A stretch of DNA of 64,000 nt from Odiellus spinosus (GCA_963920705.1 OY987226.1:30670424-30734423); one strand, 5' to 3'; counted from the first letter of the stretch, positions 11,351-22,413 are shown. Notes: a model not told the origin generated them from the letters alone. A program made the numbers and translations.

Positions 11351-11765
11351 GAAGCGAGTAACGGTTGCTGCTCTTCAATGAGCTGAAGTGGATATACGTT
11401 TTCAGCAAGGTAGAAGCTAATAACTGTATATCTAATAATTTTATTGGAGAATGAAGCGCCGTGGGACGACGTCTTCTTCCGACGTCACACACAGACAGAA
11501 CCTCTCCGTACACTAAAAGTTCAGTCGGAGAGGTAAGAAGACGAAAATTTTTCCGATTCGATGACGTAAAAGACGGAAGCTCTCCGTGAACTAAAAGTTC
11601 ACTTGGAGAGGTAAGAGGACGAACGATTTTTCTATTCGATGACGTATTTCGTCTTCTTGTACAACGCGAACGCGAACGCCCACGCGAACGCGAACGCCCA
11701 CGCCCACGCGAACGCGAACGCCGCAGGGAATACAGTACCTAGACCCCACTAGGGTTGGGTCTAGC
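11351..11765 (+). repeat. Right part of duplicated block with paired hairpins and a GC-rich minisatellite
   Basis: It continues the block broken by the Harbinger insertions and matches 13614-13985. It contains two hairpin-forming segments, CTCTCCG-N-ACTAAAAGTTCA-N-CGGAGAG, at about 11505-11535 and 11580-11612. TGACGT cores lie nearby. A GCGAACGCCCAC-type minisatellite (about 11660-11720) is expanded here but nearly absent in the second copy. A closing inverted repeat, CTAGACCCCACTAGG...GGGTCTAG, is near 11735-11764. No gene is seen. Confidence 0.7.
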
Positions 11766-11997
11766 TAAAAAACCAAATCCCATAGAATAACATTACGAAT
11801 TGGCCATGACCGAAACTAGCAAAAAAGCCAATTATGGTTCAACTTCAAAATTAATTTTAAAATACTTAGACTAAATATTAATTAATGAAACTTGAAAAGT
11901 TCAACATTCGAACCTTGGTCTACCATTTAAAAGTGATTATAACTGTAACAAATAATTGCTCTTTTAGTTCTGCGATGCAAGGGATTTAGATTTTTTG

Positions 11998-12415
11998 AAA
12001 GAGACTTACCTTTCAGATTTATTTTCTAATGCTTCCAAATATTTTACGGGCTTTATACCGATTAGTTTGGTCACAGTCTATAAACGGCAAAAATATGAAG
12101 AAGGAGAAATTAAGTCAGAGTTCAATACCCATAGCCTCCAAATCAAGCGCGCTCCTCCTGCACGTGATTTTAAAAAGCCATATAAAACCTAAGCCTTTTT
12201 TGTCAAATTAGGCTTAGGTTTTTGGCGAATCTATTTCTCCGCCTTGTTGTTCCCTCCGTTTTCATAAATAGATTGTGGGCCAACTAATCGGTGTAAAATT
12301 ATGAAATTAGTCTTAAAATAAAGCTTGAAACTTAATTCATACCACACGGAAAATCCAAGTCTGAAAAATATCCGGAAGTATTAGAAAATAAATCTGAAAG
12401 GTAAGCCACTTTCAA
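11998..12415. mobile_element. MITE-like inverted-repeat element, copy 2
   Basis: Same structure as 5025-5445: a left arm from ACTTACCTTTCAGATTTATT, a central palindrome around GTCAAATTAGGCTTAGG, and a right arm ending TCTGAAAGGTAAG. The short open frames here are readings of the repeat. Confidence 0.7.
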
Positions 12416-12501
12416 AAAACCAAATCCTATAGAATAACATTACGAATTGGCCATGACCGAAACTAGCAAAAAAGTCAATTATGGGTCAACTTCAAAATTA
12501 A

Positions 12502-12890
12502 TTTTAAAATACTTAAGACTAATTTCATAATTTTACACCGATTAGTTTGCCCACAGTTTATTTATAAAAACGGCAAAAATATGAAGGAGGAGAAATTAGG
12601 TCATTAGCGTCCAAATCAAGCGCGCTCCTGCTCGTGATTTTAAAAAGCCATATAAAACCTAAGCCTAATTTGTCAAATTAGGCTTAGGTTTTTGGCGAAT
12701 CTATTTCTCCGCCTTGTTGTTCCCTCCGTTTTCATGAATAGATTGTGGGCCAACTAATCGGTGTATTATTATGAAATTAGTCTTAAAATAAAGCTCGAAA
12801 CTTAATTCATACCACATGGAAAATCCAAGTTTTAAAAATATCCGGAAGTATTAGAAAATAAACCTGAAAGGTAAGCCACTTTCAAAAAAC
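12502..12890. mobile_element. MITE-like inverted-repeat element, copy 3 (left arm shortened)
   Basis: The left arm starts internally at AGACTAATTTCATAATTTTA; the central palindrome and right arm (ending AATAAACCTGAAAGGTAAG) are present. Flanks on both sides repeat the segment AAACCAAATCC-ATAGAATAACATTACG, so copies 2 and 3 appear to have been duplicated together with host-repeat DNA. Confidence 0.65.
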
Positions 12891-13235
12891 CAAATCCCAT
12901 AGAATAACATTACGAATTTGGCCATGCGCGAAACCAGCTAAGTACCAAAAAAAGGGTCAACTTTAGAATTAATTTTAAAATACTTAGACTTAATATTTTT
13001 AAATGAAACTTGAAAAGTTCAACATTCGAACCTTGGTCTACCATTTAAAATTGGTTTTAACCGTAACAAATAATTCCTCTTTTAGTTCTGCGATGCACGG
13101 GACATGTCCTCGAAAAAGTCGATTTTAATGTTATTTCAATGGGGAAATGGAGCGTTCTGATTGGCTAGAGGCTGAATTTGTGAAATAACATTACAGATGA
13201 TGATGGGCCCATAACATAGAACGCTGTCGCGTTCA

Positions 13236-13985
13236 TAGAATTAAGACATTTTATCTTGGATACCCTGTGAACACGCCTTTATATCTAATCTTTATTAATT
13301 TTTAACTTGGACACTCGTGAAAACTCACCTTAATATCTAAAATTTATTAATTAATTTTATCTTGAACACCCGTGAAAACACGCCTTTATCTAATCAACCT
13401 GTAAGAAAATATTGAATATCTTCGAAAATATCTTTTATATTAAATTTAAGTTTCAGCAACATTGGTTTTTAGATTAAGTTAAATCATTTAATCAGTTTTA
13501 ATTTTAATTTAATGGAATATTACGCTTCAATTCAGTAAAAGCTATAACCTCAGAAGGCTAAAATAGACTCGAATCCAAAAGATACTATATAAGGCGTTCG
13601 TTTATCATTAAAAACTATGAAGCGAGTAACGGTTGCTGCTCTTCAATGAGCTGTAGTGGATATACGTTTATTGCAAGGTAGAAGCTAATAACTGTATATT
13701 CGAATTTTATTGGAGAATTAAGCGCCGTGGTTGATGACGTCTTCTTCCGACGTCACAGACAGAACTTCTCCGCGAACTAAAAGTTCAGTCGGAGAGGTAA
13801 GAAGACGAAAGTTTTTCCTATTCGATGACGTAACAGACAGAACCTCTCCGTGAACTAAAAGTTCGCTCGGAGAGGTAAGAGGACGAAAGATTTTTCTATT
13901 CGATGACGTATTTCGTCTTCTTGTACAACGCGAACGCCGCAGTGAATACAGTACCTAGACCCCACTAGGCTTGGGTCTAGCTAAA
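13236..13985 (+). repeat. Uninterrupted paralogue of the Harbinger target block
   Basis: It matches 6163-6535 joined directly to 11351-11765. At 13612-13622 the sequence reads through AAAACTATGAAGCGAG, whereas the other copy carries both Harbinger elements at that point. The hairpin pair (CTCTCCG...CGGAGAG) and TGACGT cores are conserved at about 13768-13870. There is no gene. Confidence 0.75.
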
Positions 13986-14550
13986 AACACGGAGGATGTC
14001 AAAAAAAAAAAAATAAAAAATAAAATAAAACATGGAGGATGCCAAACTTAAAAAAAAAAACATCGAGGATGCCAAACTTAAAAAAAAACATGGAGGATGC
14101 CAAACATAAAAAACACTAGAAATGAAAAAGTTTGATTTGAAAAATGAAAAAGTTTCATTTGAAAAATTAAAAAGTTTCATTTGAAAAATTAAAAAGTTTC
14201 ATTTGAAAAATGAAAAAGTTTCATTTGAAAAATGAAAAAGTTTCCTTTGAAAATGAAAAAGTTTCCTTTGAAAATGAAAAAGTTTGATTTGAAAAATGAA
14301 AAAGTTTGATTTGAAAAATGGAAAAGTTTCAATTGAAAAATGAAAAAGTTTCATTTGAAAAATGAAAAAGTTTGATTTGAAAAATGAAAAAGTTTGATTT
14401 GAAAAATGGAAAAGTTTCAATTGAAAAATGAAAAAGTTTCATTTGAAAAATGAAAAAGTTTCATTTGAAAAATGGAAAAGTTTCAATTGAAAAATGAAAA
14501 AGTTTCAATTGAAAAATGAAAAAGGTTCGATTGAAAAATTAAAACATGGG
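13986..14550 (+). repeat. Two minisatellites: CATGGAGGATGCCAAAC units, then 21-22 bp GAAAAAGTTTCATTT units
   Basis: 13986-14110 holds four units of about 30 bp with a GGAGGATGCCAAAC core separated by A-runs. 14115-14545 holds about twenty 21-22 bp units (AAAAAGTTTCATTTGAAAAATG and variants). The long frame on the minus strand is only the repeat read as Phe/Ser-rich peptide. The GGAGGAT core also appears near 955-985. Confidence 0.8.
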
Positions 14551-15000
14551 TGCACAAAAAAAATCTAAATTTTCATAAAGCTAATTTCCTACGTTGGCAT
14601 TGCATATGCGGTGTGGCTTTCCTATGGGCTTGACCATCTTGTTTAAACTTGGATAGGAATTGGTGTCGTAAAACTTAAACGTCTTATACCGCCTCAAAGG
14701 AAACTATTCTTTCCCCAAGGGGTTTCTTTTTTCTTGACGCAAAGGGCACCGGGATTCGACTGCAACAGCTCCGCTCTTATAAGCTTGAAATTGCTTCTGC
14801 TGACAAGTAAAGCTGTGAAACGTATAGAGATGTTTCTTTTTAAAACTAGCGAAAAAAGCTATCAACCTTGTCCGGCTCGAGTGGTTTGGCCTCTTTCTCG
14901 ATATTTTGAGTCGGGAGTGGGAGATGGAACCCTTTGTTTCACGCGGACGGAGGAATGCCACCGCCACCACCCACGCGTAAGTACCTTTTATTCCCTTTAA
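14551..15000. other. Unassigned segment between minisatellites
   Basis: Overlapping open frames of 88 codons exist on both strands (14704-14970 and 14734-15000), but neither shows a domain or splice context I recognise. The segment near 14615-14640 is the inverse of 992-1013 and 5450-5470 (AAGATGGTCAAGCCCATAGG), so part of it belongs to the dispersed repeat field. Confidence 0.35.
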
Positions 15001-16905
15001 TAAGCTCAGGGAAATATGTTAAACTGAAATATCAGGAAATGAAGAAATTAAGTTTGATAAGGTTAGGAAATCTTATATTAGTAAGGTCGGGGAATTGAGA
15101 AATTTGGCTTAAGGAGCTCCGGGAATTAAGAAATTGTGTGTAATAAGGTCAGAGGATAATGAAATTGGGTTTAATAATGTCAGGGAATAGTCAAATTTGG
15201 TTTAAGAAGTTCAGGGAATTCAGAAATTGGGTGTAATAAGGTCAGGGAATAATGAAATTTTGTTTAATAGTGTCGGAATAATGAAATTGGGTTTAAGAAG
15301 GTGAGAGAATTAAGGAATTGGATGTAATAAGGTCTGGGAATAATGAAATTGGGTTTAATAATGTCAAGGAATAATGAAATTTGGTTTAAGAAGGTCAGGG
15401 AATTCAGAAATTGGGTGTAATAAGGTCAGGGAATAATGAAATTGGGTTTAATAGTGTCAGGGAATAATGAAATTGGGTTTAAGAAGTTGAGAGAATTAAG
15501 GAATTGGATGTAATAAGGTCTGGGAATAATGAAATTGGGTTTAAGAAGGTCAGGGGATAATGAAATTGGGTTTAATAATGTCAGGGAATAATGAAATTGG
15601 GTTTAAGAAGGTGAGATAATTAAGAAATTGGGTGTAATAAGGTCAGGGAATAATGAAATTGGGTTTAATATTGTCAGGGAATAATTAAATTGGGTTAAGA
15701 AGGTGAGGAAATTAATAAATTGGGTGTAATAAGGTCAGGAAATAATGAAAAAGGTTTTAATAATGTCAGGGAATAATGAAATTGGGTTTATTTATGTCAG
15801 GGAATAATGAAATTGGGTTTAAGAAGGTGAGAGAATTAAGGAATTGGATGTAATAAGGTCTGGGAATAATAAAATTGGGTTTAATAATGTCAGGGAATAA
15901 TGAAATTTGGTTTAAGAAGGTCAGGGAATTCAGAAATTGGGTGTAATAAGGTCAGGGAATAATGAAATTGGGTTTAATAGTGTCAGGGAATAATGAAATT
16001 GGGTTTAAGGTGAGGGAATTAAGAAATTGGGTGTAATAAGGTCAGGGAATAATGAAATTGGGTTTAAGAAGGTCAGGGGATAATGAAATTGGGTTTAATA
16101 ATGTCAGGGAATAATGAAATTGGGTTTAAGAAGGTGAGATAATTAAGAAATTGGGTGTAATAAGGTCAGGGAATAATGAAATTGGGTTTAATGTTGTCAG
16201 GGAATAATTAAATTGGGTTTAAGAAGGTGAGGAAATTAATAAATTGGGTGTAATAAGGTCAGGAAATAATAAAAAAGGTTTTAATAATGTCAGGGAATAA
16301 TGAAATTGGTTTAAGAAGGTGAGGGAATTAAGAAATTGGGTGTAATAAGGTCAGGGAATAATGAAATTGGGTTTAATTTTGTCAGGGAATAATGAAATTG
16401 GCTTTAAGAAGGTGAGGAAATTAATAAATTGGGTGTAATAAGGTCAGGAAATAATGAAATTGGTTTTAATAATATCAGGGAATAATGAAATTGGTTTAAG
16501 AAGGTGAGGGAATTAAGAAATTGGGTGTAATAAGGTCAGGGGATAACGAAATTGGGTTTAATAATGTCAGGGAATAATGAAATAGGGTTTAATATTGTCA
16601 GGGAATAATGAAATTGGGTTTAAGAAGGTGAGGGAATTAAGAAATTGGGTGTAACAAGGTCAGGGGATAACGAAATTGGGTTTAATAATATCAGGGAATA
16701 ATGAAATTGGGTTTAAGAAGGTCAGGGAATTAAGAAATTGGGTGTAATAAGGTCAGGGAATAATGAAATTAGGTTTAATAAGAGAGGGAATAATGAAATT
16801 GGGTTTAATATTGTCAGGGAATAATTAAATTGGGTTGAAGAAGGTGAGGGAATTAAGAAATTGGGTGTAATAAGGTCAAGGGATAATGAAATTGGGTTTA
16901 ATAAT
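15001..16905 (+). repeat. AT-rich satellite, ~30-bp subunits in higher-order arrays
   Basis: About sixty subunits of roughly 30-32 bp, all variants of GTCAGGGAATAATGAAATTG followed by GGTTTAATAAT, GGTTTAAGAAG or GGTGTAATAAG. Three subunit types cycle in a recurring order, giving a higher-order period of about 90-125 bp. Some larger blocks are copied almost exactly. There is no coding capacity. Confidence 0.88.
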
Positions 16906-16957
16906 GATTTTTAAAAGCCACAATTAAAATATACACGTTGCAATTTAGTTTATTGTA

Positions 16958-17312
16958 TCTCCCTAACCAGGTTTCGTAATTTTAGAATGATAAGTTTTTA
17001 AGTTAAAAATTAAGCATCAAAGCTTTACCATGTAGCTAGAGTTTGGTGTTTCAACCATTAACTCGCGAGATGTTTTCCTGCCGTTTTCAAAATATATAAA
17101 TAGGTATTTAACTATAATGAGAGTAGATTAACACTAATCTACTCTCATTATAGTTAAATACCTATGTATAGCTTTTTGAAAATGGTTAAAGCACCAAATT
17201 GTACGTGGTAAAGATTTGCACACGCTACCAAATTACATTGATGATTAATTTTTAACTTAAAACCTATCACCTTAAAATTACGAAACATGGTTAGGGAAAT
17301 TTTTAACACTTG
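16958..17312. mobile_element. Palindromic (foldback) MITE, ~175-bp arms
   Basis: The left end CCCTAACCAGGTTTCGTAAT pairs with the right end ATTACGAAACATGGTTAGGG. The arms are imperfect but meet in an almost perfect palindrome at about 17101-17168, centred on TAGATTAACACTAATCTA. No open frame is present. Confidence 0.8.
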
Positions 17313-17330
17313 ATTAGATGCAACAGGTGT

Positions 17331-17397
17331 CCAGCTGGAAGGTCATGTCACCAAATAGGTGGCGCTCCTTCCATGCAAATTTCTGGAATATTCCAGC
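17331..17397. repeat. Short inverted repeat, GCAACAGG/CCTGTTGC
   Basis: TGCAACAGGTGTCCAGCTGGAA on the left pairs with TTCCAGCTGGACTCCCTGTTGCA on the right, around a centre containing AGGTGGCGCT. The boundaries are too small to classify. Confidence 0.55.
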
Positions 17398-17811
17398 TGG
17401 ACTCCCTGTTGCAAATCTCCACCCCTTTTTCTTTGCATAAAAAGAGATGTTGTAGAGATAAGAACACAAATTGATAATGTATTTCAAAACAGATAGATCG
17501 CGTTCTCAACGAGAATTTATAAATAAAAGATTGAGTAAACGCTTAGAGTAAAGTTGTAATTATTTAGGTAAGAAAAAAATCATCTCGTCACTTCGGATGA
17601 AAGGAGATCAACGTTAATTACAACGCAAGGGTTATATAATATTTAGAAAAAATCCCTTAAAGGAAGATTATTAGGTGAAAATTCCATACCCATTTTAATT
17701 TTTTACCTGATTCCTTGCAATTAAATATATCCTGCTGAATTTTTTCACATTTTTTAAAAAATTATTTCGATGAGAATTAATTATTTAAAACTTAATTAGG
17801 CTTAGCTATGT

Positions 17812-18232
17812 GTTTGAATTTTTCACTGTTGCCAAAGGACCAATCAGAGCTAATCAGAGAGGAGACTCTATGGAAGTTAGATCGTAGAGCTCCTAGCGAC
17901 ATCTAGGTGATAATATAAAGATCTTGGTTTAAATTGAAGATTTGAAATAGAATTGTTTACTAATTTTCTCCAATAGAAGCAGCAGCTACGTTTTAGAAAC
18001 TATAAGCTTCGCTAGTAACGAGCTTTGGATGATAATGATGCCTACAATCTTTCATAAACCTAATTCTCATAAAAATCAAATCCAAAATTTAAACGAAGAT
18101 CTCTAGTCTCTACGTTATCACCTAGATGTCGCTATTTTAGGGGCTCTACTTTTTAACTTAGTAAGTTGGGGAGATGAGTCCTTGGTTCTGATTAGCTTCT
18201 TGGCAATGGTAGAAAAATTCAAATACATGTTT
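17812..18232. mobile_element. Palindromic MITE, ~200-bp imperfect arms
   Basis: The left arm (TGTTTGAATTTTTCACTGTTGCCAA, AGCTAATCAG, CGACATCTAGGTGATAA) recurs inverted on the right (TTATCACCTAGATGTCG, CTGATTAGC, TTGGCAATGG, AAAAATTCAAATACA). It has no gene. Confidence 0.7.
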
Positions 18233-19036
18233 AGGATATAAAACTTTAAAAAATATTTTCTAATAGTATTTGTACTTCAAAAATTATGAAAAAGTCAGGG
18301 GAGCATATTTTTACATAAAGAATCGGGAAAAAAAATACTTCATTTCAGCTAATAGTATCCCTTTAAAGGGATCTCCTCACAATTCCTCCGAAAGGAAAGA
18401 AGTGACCCTGGGGAAAATAGATTAGAGAATATGATAGAAAATAAGTAGAGAAATCCTCCCAAAATATTTCCCGGATACATAGATTAAATAACTAGGTTTA
18501 GAAAAACTGTTGTTTGGGGCAACTTATATTGGTATAGTCATAAGTGGAGAAGATAATCCGCCTATGGTATAGTTTCATAAATATTTTTTACAACATATTG
18601 ATACTACTATAATCGAACGTTTAGATGGTGGTGAATGTCTTAAGTTTAAAGAGAATCTCAAATTATTTGAGGGTGCTCATTCCACAGCGCTGTTGTTTAC
18701 GAAAATATTACGCGATTTGTTAGTGTACTAGAATGTGATGTACTACTATGAAAGAAATATCCATCATAGAGCTTTTAAAATTTTTAGACAACTGAATTTA
18801 GTAAATATTCTACTAGCATACTATGAAAGGACAAGAGAAGACCGCCGTATTTAGATTTTCGCACCGAAAGAGGGAAGAGTGGTTTGAAACTGGGGTTGTC
18901 TGGAATTACCCGGCAATAATGAATAACACGCTTCCAAAATCTGTAATTTCTCTCTCTTATCAAGTCTCGCAATTGCAACCTTATTAGCGTCTCGCATACT
19001 TCATTTTAACACTGGTTTTTGAGTAAAATAATATAT
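18233..19036. other. No gene seen
   Basis: AT-rich sequence. The longest frame is a 64-codon minus-strand frame at 18784-18978 with no recognisable domain or splice context. CCTTTAAAGGGATCTCCTC near 18361 resembles the inverse of GGAGATC/CCCTTAAAGG motifs at 17600-17665, suggesting a further degenerate inverted repeat. Confidence 0.35.
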
Positions 19037-19367
19037 TGTAATGGGGACCCCTTTATACCTTTAATGAAAGACCATGCTTTCAACCCCTGAAGAAACCTCC
19101 TGTAGAGGGCGCAAACGGCGCCTTGTGTCATGTGGGATCATCATTATCATACCTAGAGTGTCACGTGACTTCCAGGGAAATCATTCATAAAAAGGAAAGC
19201 TACAAACCTAGGGAGATCAATTGGTGGGAGAACGAACTCAGGATATCATGTTTAACCTTGAATTATTTATAATGTTATTTGTTTAAATTATATTATATGA
19301 TCCCATTAAAATACTCTAAGAAGTGAAACCAGTTTGATTATTCCCAGTTAAAAACCCACTAGTTACA
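19037..19367 (+). repeat. LTR of a Gypsy family (TGTAATGGGGACCC type)
   Basis: It starts TGTAATGGGGACCCC and ends CCCACTAGTTACA (TG...CA ends). A candidate primer-binding site, TGGAGGCATCGC, starts at 19370. It is related to, but clearly diverged from, the LTR at 30014 (shared GAGGAAACCTCC-like, GAACTCAGGAT and GTGAAACC segments), so the two are probably not the pair of one insertion. It contains TAGAGGGCGC at about 19096. Confidence 0.65.
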
Positions 19368-19381
19368 AATGGAGGCATCGC

Positions 19382-20329
19382 TGATTGTTTTTTTTTTTTT
19401 TTTTTGCGCCCGTTATTGTCATTTTTTTTCGCGCCGTTGTTTAGTTGCCATTAGGGCCATTGCCGATTAGTTTTTGCGCTCGTTGGTTTCGTTTTTTCGC
19501 GCCGCCGTCTTTCATTTTTTTTCGGTCGGGGTGTGTGCAGCCCCATCTGCTGTGAACATTAATTTCCAGGGGACACTACTAATTTCTGTGCCTAATTTCA
19601 GCCCCATGTGTTTGGACAGCTATTGAACTATCATCCCAGGAAGTGTTACATTTACGTTTTTTACCGGTGCGTTAAGGTGTTTGGTTCAACTGTTTGTTGT
19701 GGAGTTTTTTTGGGGTTCTTTGTATTTGATAAGTGCGAACCTCCATCAACGCTCGCGGAGGCCTAAATGCGCTCATTGCATTGATTCCCTTCAATTCTCC
19801 CTTCAGAGGAACAAGTTCCTCTTTTTGCCGACATAATTCTGGACATTATCTTCAAGTGGTATATCTTTCTACAACGGCTATTAGTGTTGTGCTTTATGGA
19901 AACATCTTCCTGGAACTCATCAATTTATTGTACCTGTTGGTGAATAATTGGAAGAATTTGAGTATCATATCCATGTTATGTTGCTTGGATTATAGTTTAT
20001 CTAACTTACCCAACAAACATTTTTTCTGACTAATTAGACCATGGGGAGTTAAAAAAAAAAAATAGTTAAAAAAATATTGTTCCGCCGCAAATATTTTTAA
20101 TTTTTTTTAATAATCCTACCCTAATCCTACTACTAATCAACGCGTCGTACATACTCGTTCATCACCCTTGGAGGAAGTATGTTAGATGGAGGCGCCGACT
20201 GCCTATAAACTTCGTTACTCGTAGCGGCCTCTCCTACGGCGACGCGCATACCGTTACTAAGGTAACGCGCATATTTAAGGGGGGCGTCACGACTCACTTG
20301 GCTCGGGAAATCCATTTTACCTTTCAAAC
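19382..20329. other. LTR-element leader or remnant, no clear gene
   Basis: Sequence downstream of the LTR, with T-rich runs and GCGCCGTTG-like repeats (19400-19520). A 98-codon frame at 19733-20029 has no Gag-like features I can name. Around 20169-20204 lies a segment (TTAGATGGAGGCGCCGACTG) whose inverse occurs at 25401-25436 on the far side of the Mag-like element, so this is the broken left half of the Mag insertion target. CTTTCAAAC ends at the TSD. Confidence 0.4.
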
Positions 20330-20581
20330 TGTTGTGTTTGTGGGAGTAATGTAACCAGTAGATAATACGTTTAATTTACTATATTTATTAATAACTTAGT
20401 TACATATCTTTTTCTACAAGAGACGTTCATTTTACGCGACTTGTCTGTTTCCTCTCTCTCTCTCTTTTTTGGGTCAATTCCCACTTTTTAGTTTTGGTTT
20501 TGAACTCACTTTCTCCAGAGAGTAGCGACACCTGATGCTTACAGGGCGTAACTTTAGCGCGCGATATTCGAATCTATTACA
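20330..20581 (-). repeat. 3' LTR of the Mag-like element
   Basis: On the coding (minus) strand it opens TGTAATAGATTCGAATATCG and closes CACAAACACAACA. It is preceded on that strand by a purine tract, GCAGAGAGAGTAT (plus-strand 20582-20595), the likely polypurine tract for second-strand priming. A CT-repeat lies at 20451-20467. Confidence 0.92.
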
Positions 20582-20682
20582 ATACTCTCTCTGCAAAAGT
20601 AAATTTTAACTCTTTTAAAATTTGTACTAAATGTGCGAGGTAAAAGCATATAGAGAGTAAACTAGTCCTTGAGAGTCTATTA

Positions 20683-22413
20683 TTAAAGATTTAGGCGTTT
20701 AGGTGCTTCTCTGCGTCTAGTAGAACGACGTAATGGATGAGAAGTGCTCGGAGATGTTGGCGTGATTGGATTTTGCGGAGCTGGCGCAGGAGATTGTATT
20801 TCCTCAGCTTGAGGTAGTAAGACGGTTGCAGATCCTTGAGCTTCAGCGGAAATAGGTGCTTCCTCGGAAGTGAGCAAAGAAGGCTGTCCAACATCTGTAT
20901 TAGGTGTGACAAAAGAGGAAGGAGGGTCTGGGAAGTCAGAGTTTGGAGTGTTCGAGGAGTGGTTCTCCAAGCTTGTTTCCTCAAGACATTTTTCGGTTTT
21001 GTTTGGTGTTGTAGTGGTATGATCTTCTCTCATTTGATTCGCATGGCGGCGAACTCGACCGTCCTTAGTTTGAATTTCAAAAACCATTTTTCCTAGTAAT
21101 TGAGTAACCCTTCCTTTAATCCATTGTGGTCCTCGTGAATAGTTCTTTAGAAAGACACTGTCGTTTAGGTGGAATGTCTCCTTCCTTGAGAGAGATATTT
21201 CTTGCGGATGCTGGTTAGTGTTATGGCAAGGGTTGAAGATATCCAAGGAAGTGTACATTTTCCTACCCAACATTAGCTCGGCTGGGGACTGCCCATTTAC
21301 TGAAGGTGTGCGTCTGTAGTTAAAGAGAAATTTGGCAATTCGTGCTTCGAGACTTCCTTCATGGTATTTTTGCAAACCCCTGTCAACTTCGTCTGTGAGG
21401 TCGGAAGTTGTACCATCCAATTTTTTCAAAGTAGACTTAGTTGTTCGTACTGCGCGTTCGGCTCTCCCATTTGATTCGGGATGATAAGGAGGTGAGTGGA
21501 TTAATTCGGTGCCATTTATTTCGAGAAATGTGAGAAAATCTTGACTAGAAAAACACGTAGCACTGTCGGAAACTAAAGTTTTTATTATACCATAGCGAGC
21601 CATATGATCTCTGAGGTGCGTTATCACTGCAGATGTTGATGTAGTGTTAGTTATTCCTACTTCAATACATTTTGATGCGGAGTCAACCATGATAAGCAAA
21701 TACTTGCCCTCAACTGGTCCTGCAAAGTCAATATGCACCCTTGACCATGGTACGGTTGCTGGAGGCCAAGGCGTGTACTGTCGTGGAGGTTTTGGTGCAT
21801 GAATTTGGCAAGCATGACAAGCTTTTACCAGTGTCTCAATGTCCGAGTCCAGGTATGGCCACCAAACTTTCGTGCGAGCTAGTTGTTTCATGTGAACCAT
21901 GCCCTGGTGTGAACTATGTAAGTCTTGGAGAATTTGTGGTCGGAGAGATAACGGAACAACTACCCGATTGCTGACTAGAAGAATTCCTTTGAGGATTGAA
22001 AGGTCATCTCGTTTCCTATAGTACGCTCGTAATTCGTCTGGAATTTTGTTTGGCCAAGACTTCATGCAATAAGATATCACTCTTTGGATGTTCGCATCTT
22101 TCGCCGTTTCGGCAGCCATGGTGGACATGTTAATTGGTCCTTTATTTATTTGATCTATCATGTAGACATATTCATTGGGTAAGCGGCTTTCGTGATCAAC
22201 GTGAGGTAAGGGTAACCTGCTTAAAGCATCAGCATTGGCGTTATGGATGCCCTTTTTGTAGATGATTTTGTATTGATAAGAAGCCAGCATGAGTGCCCAT
22301 CTTTGTAGACGTGCAGCGGCTGTGGCTGGGACAGGCCTGGTTTCGGAGAAGATGGCTGCGAGAGGTTGATGATCTGTAAACCAAAGTGAAAGATCGTCCG
22401 AGGATGTAGTCAC
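20683..22413 (-). CDS. pol: Gag-Pol, second frame: end of RNase H and integrase
   Basis: The frame picks up with TDHQPLAAIF, typical of the RNase H to linker region, and runs through the integrase. The zinc-binding part shows LHSSHQGM and CHAC. The DDE core shows HIDFAGPV, VSDSATCF and PESNGRAERAV, supplying the two Asp and the Glu. The tail is Pro/Ser/Thr-rich and ends APKRLNL. The ATG-less overlap with the first frame (22241-22413) is the frameshift zone, not a genuine second start. It converts the cDNA into an integrated copy. Apart from the one-base break it looks intact. Confidence 0.92.
   Translation of the reverse strand: MTTSSDDLSLWFTDHQPLAAIFSETRPVPATAAARLQRWALMLASYQYKIIYKKGIHNANADALSRLPLPHVDHESRLPNEYVYMIDQINKGPINMSTMAAETAKDANIQRVISYCMKSWPNKIPDELRAYYRKRDDLSILKGILLVSNRVVVPLSLRPQILQDLHSSHQGMVHMKQLARTKVWWPYLDSDIETLVKACHACQIHAPKPPRQYTPWPPATVPWSRVHIDFAGPVEGKYLLIMVDSASKCIEVGITNTTSTSAVITHLRDHMARYGIIKTLVSDSATCFSSQDFLTFLEINGTELIHSPPYHPESNGRAERAVRTTKSTLKKLDGTTSDLTDEVDRGLQKYHEGSLEARIAKFLFNYRRTPSVNGQSPAELMLGRKMYTSLDIFNPCHNTNQHPQEISLSRKETFHLNDSVFLKNYSRGPQWIKGRVTQLLGKMVFEIQTKDGRVRRHANQMREDHTTTTPNKTEKCLEETSLENHSSNTPNSDFPDPPSSFVTPNTDVGQPSLLTSEEAPISAEAQGSATVLLPQAEEIQSPAPAPQNPITPTSPSTSHPLRRSTRRREAPKRLNL

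Noticed and set aside
14199-14420. Phe-rich minus-strand frame as a protein
   Set aside because: It is the 21-22 bp minisatellite read in one frame.
14704-15000. Gene candidates on both strands (88 codons each)
   Set aside because: Mutually overlapping, no known domain, no splice context; left unassigned.
15001-16905. CRISPR array or coding repeat
   Set aside because: Subunits are tandem, AT-rich and stop-containing, with no spacer/repeat alternation.
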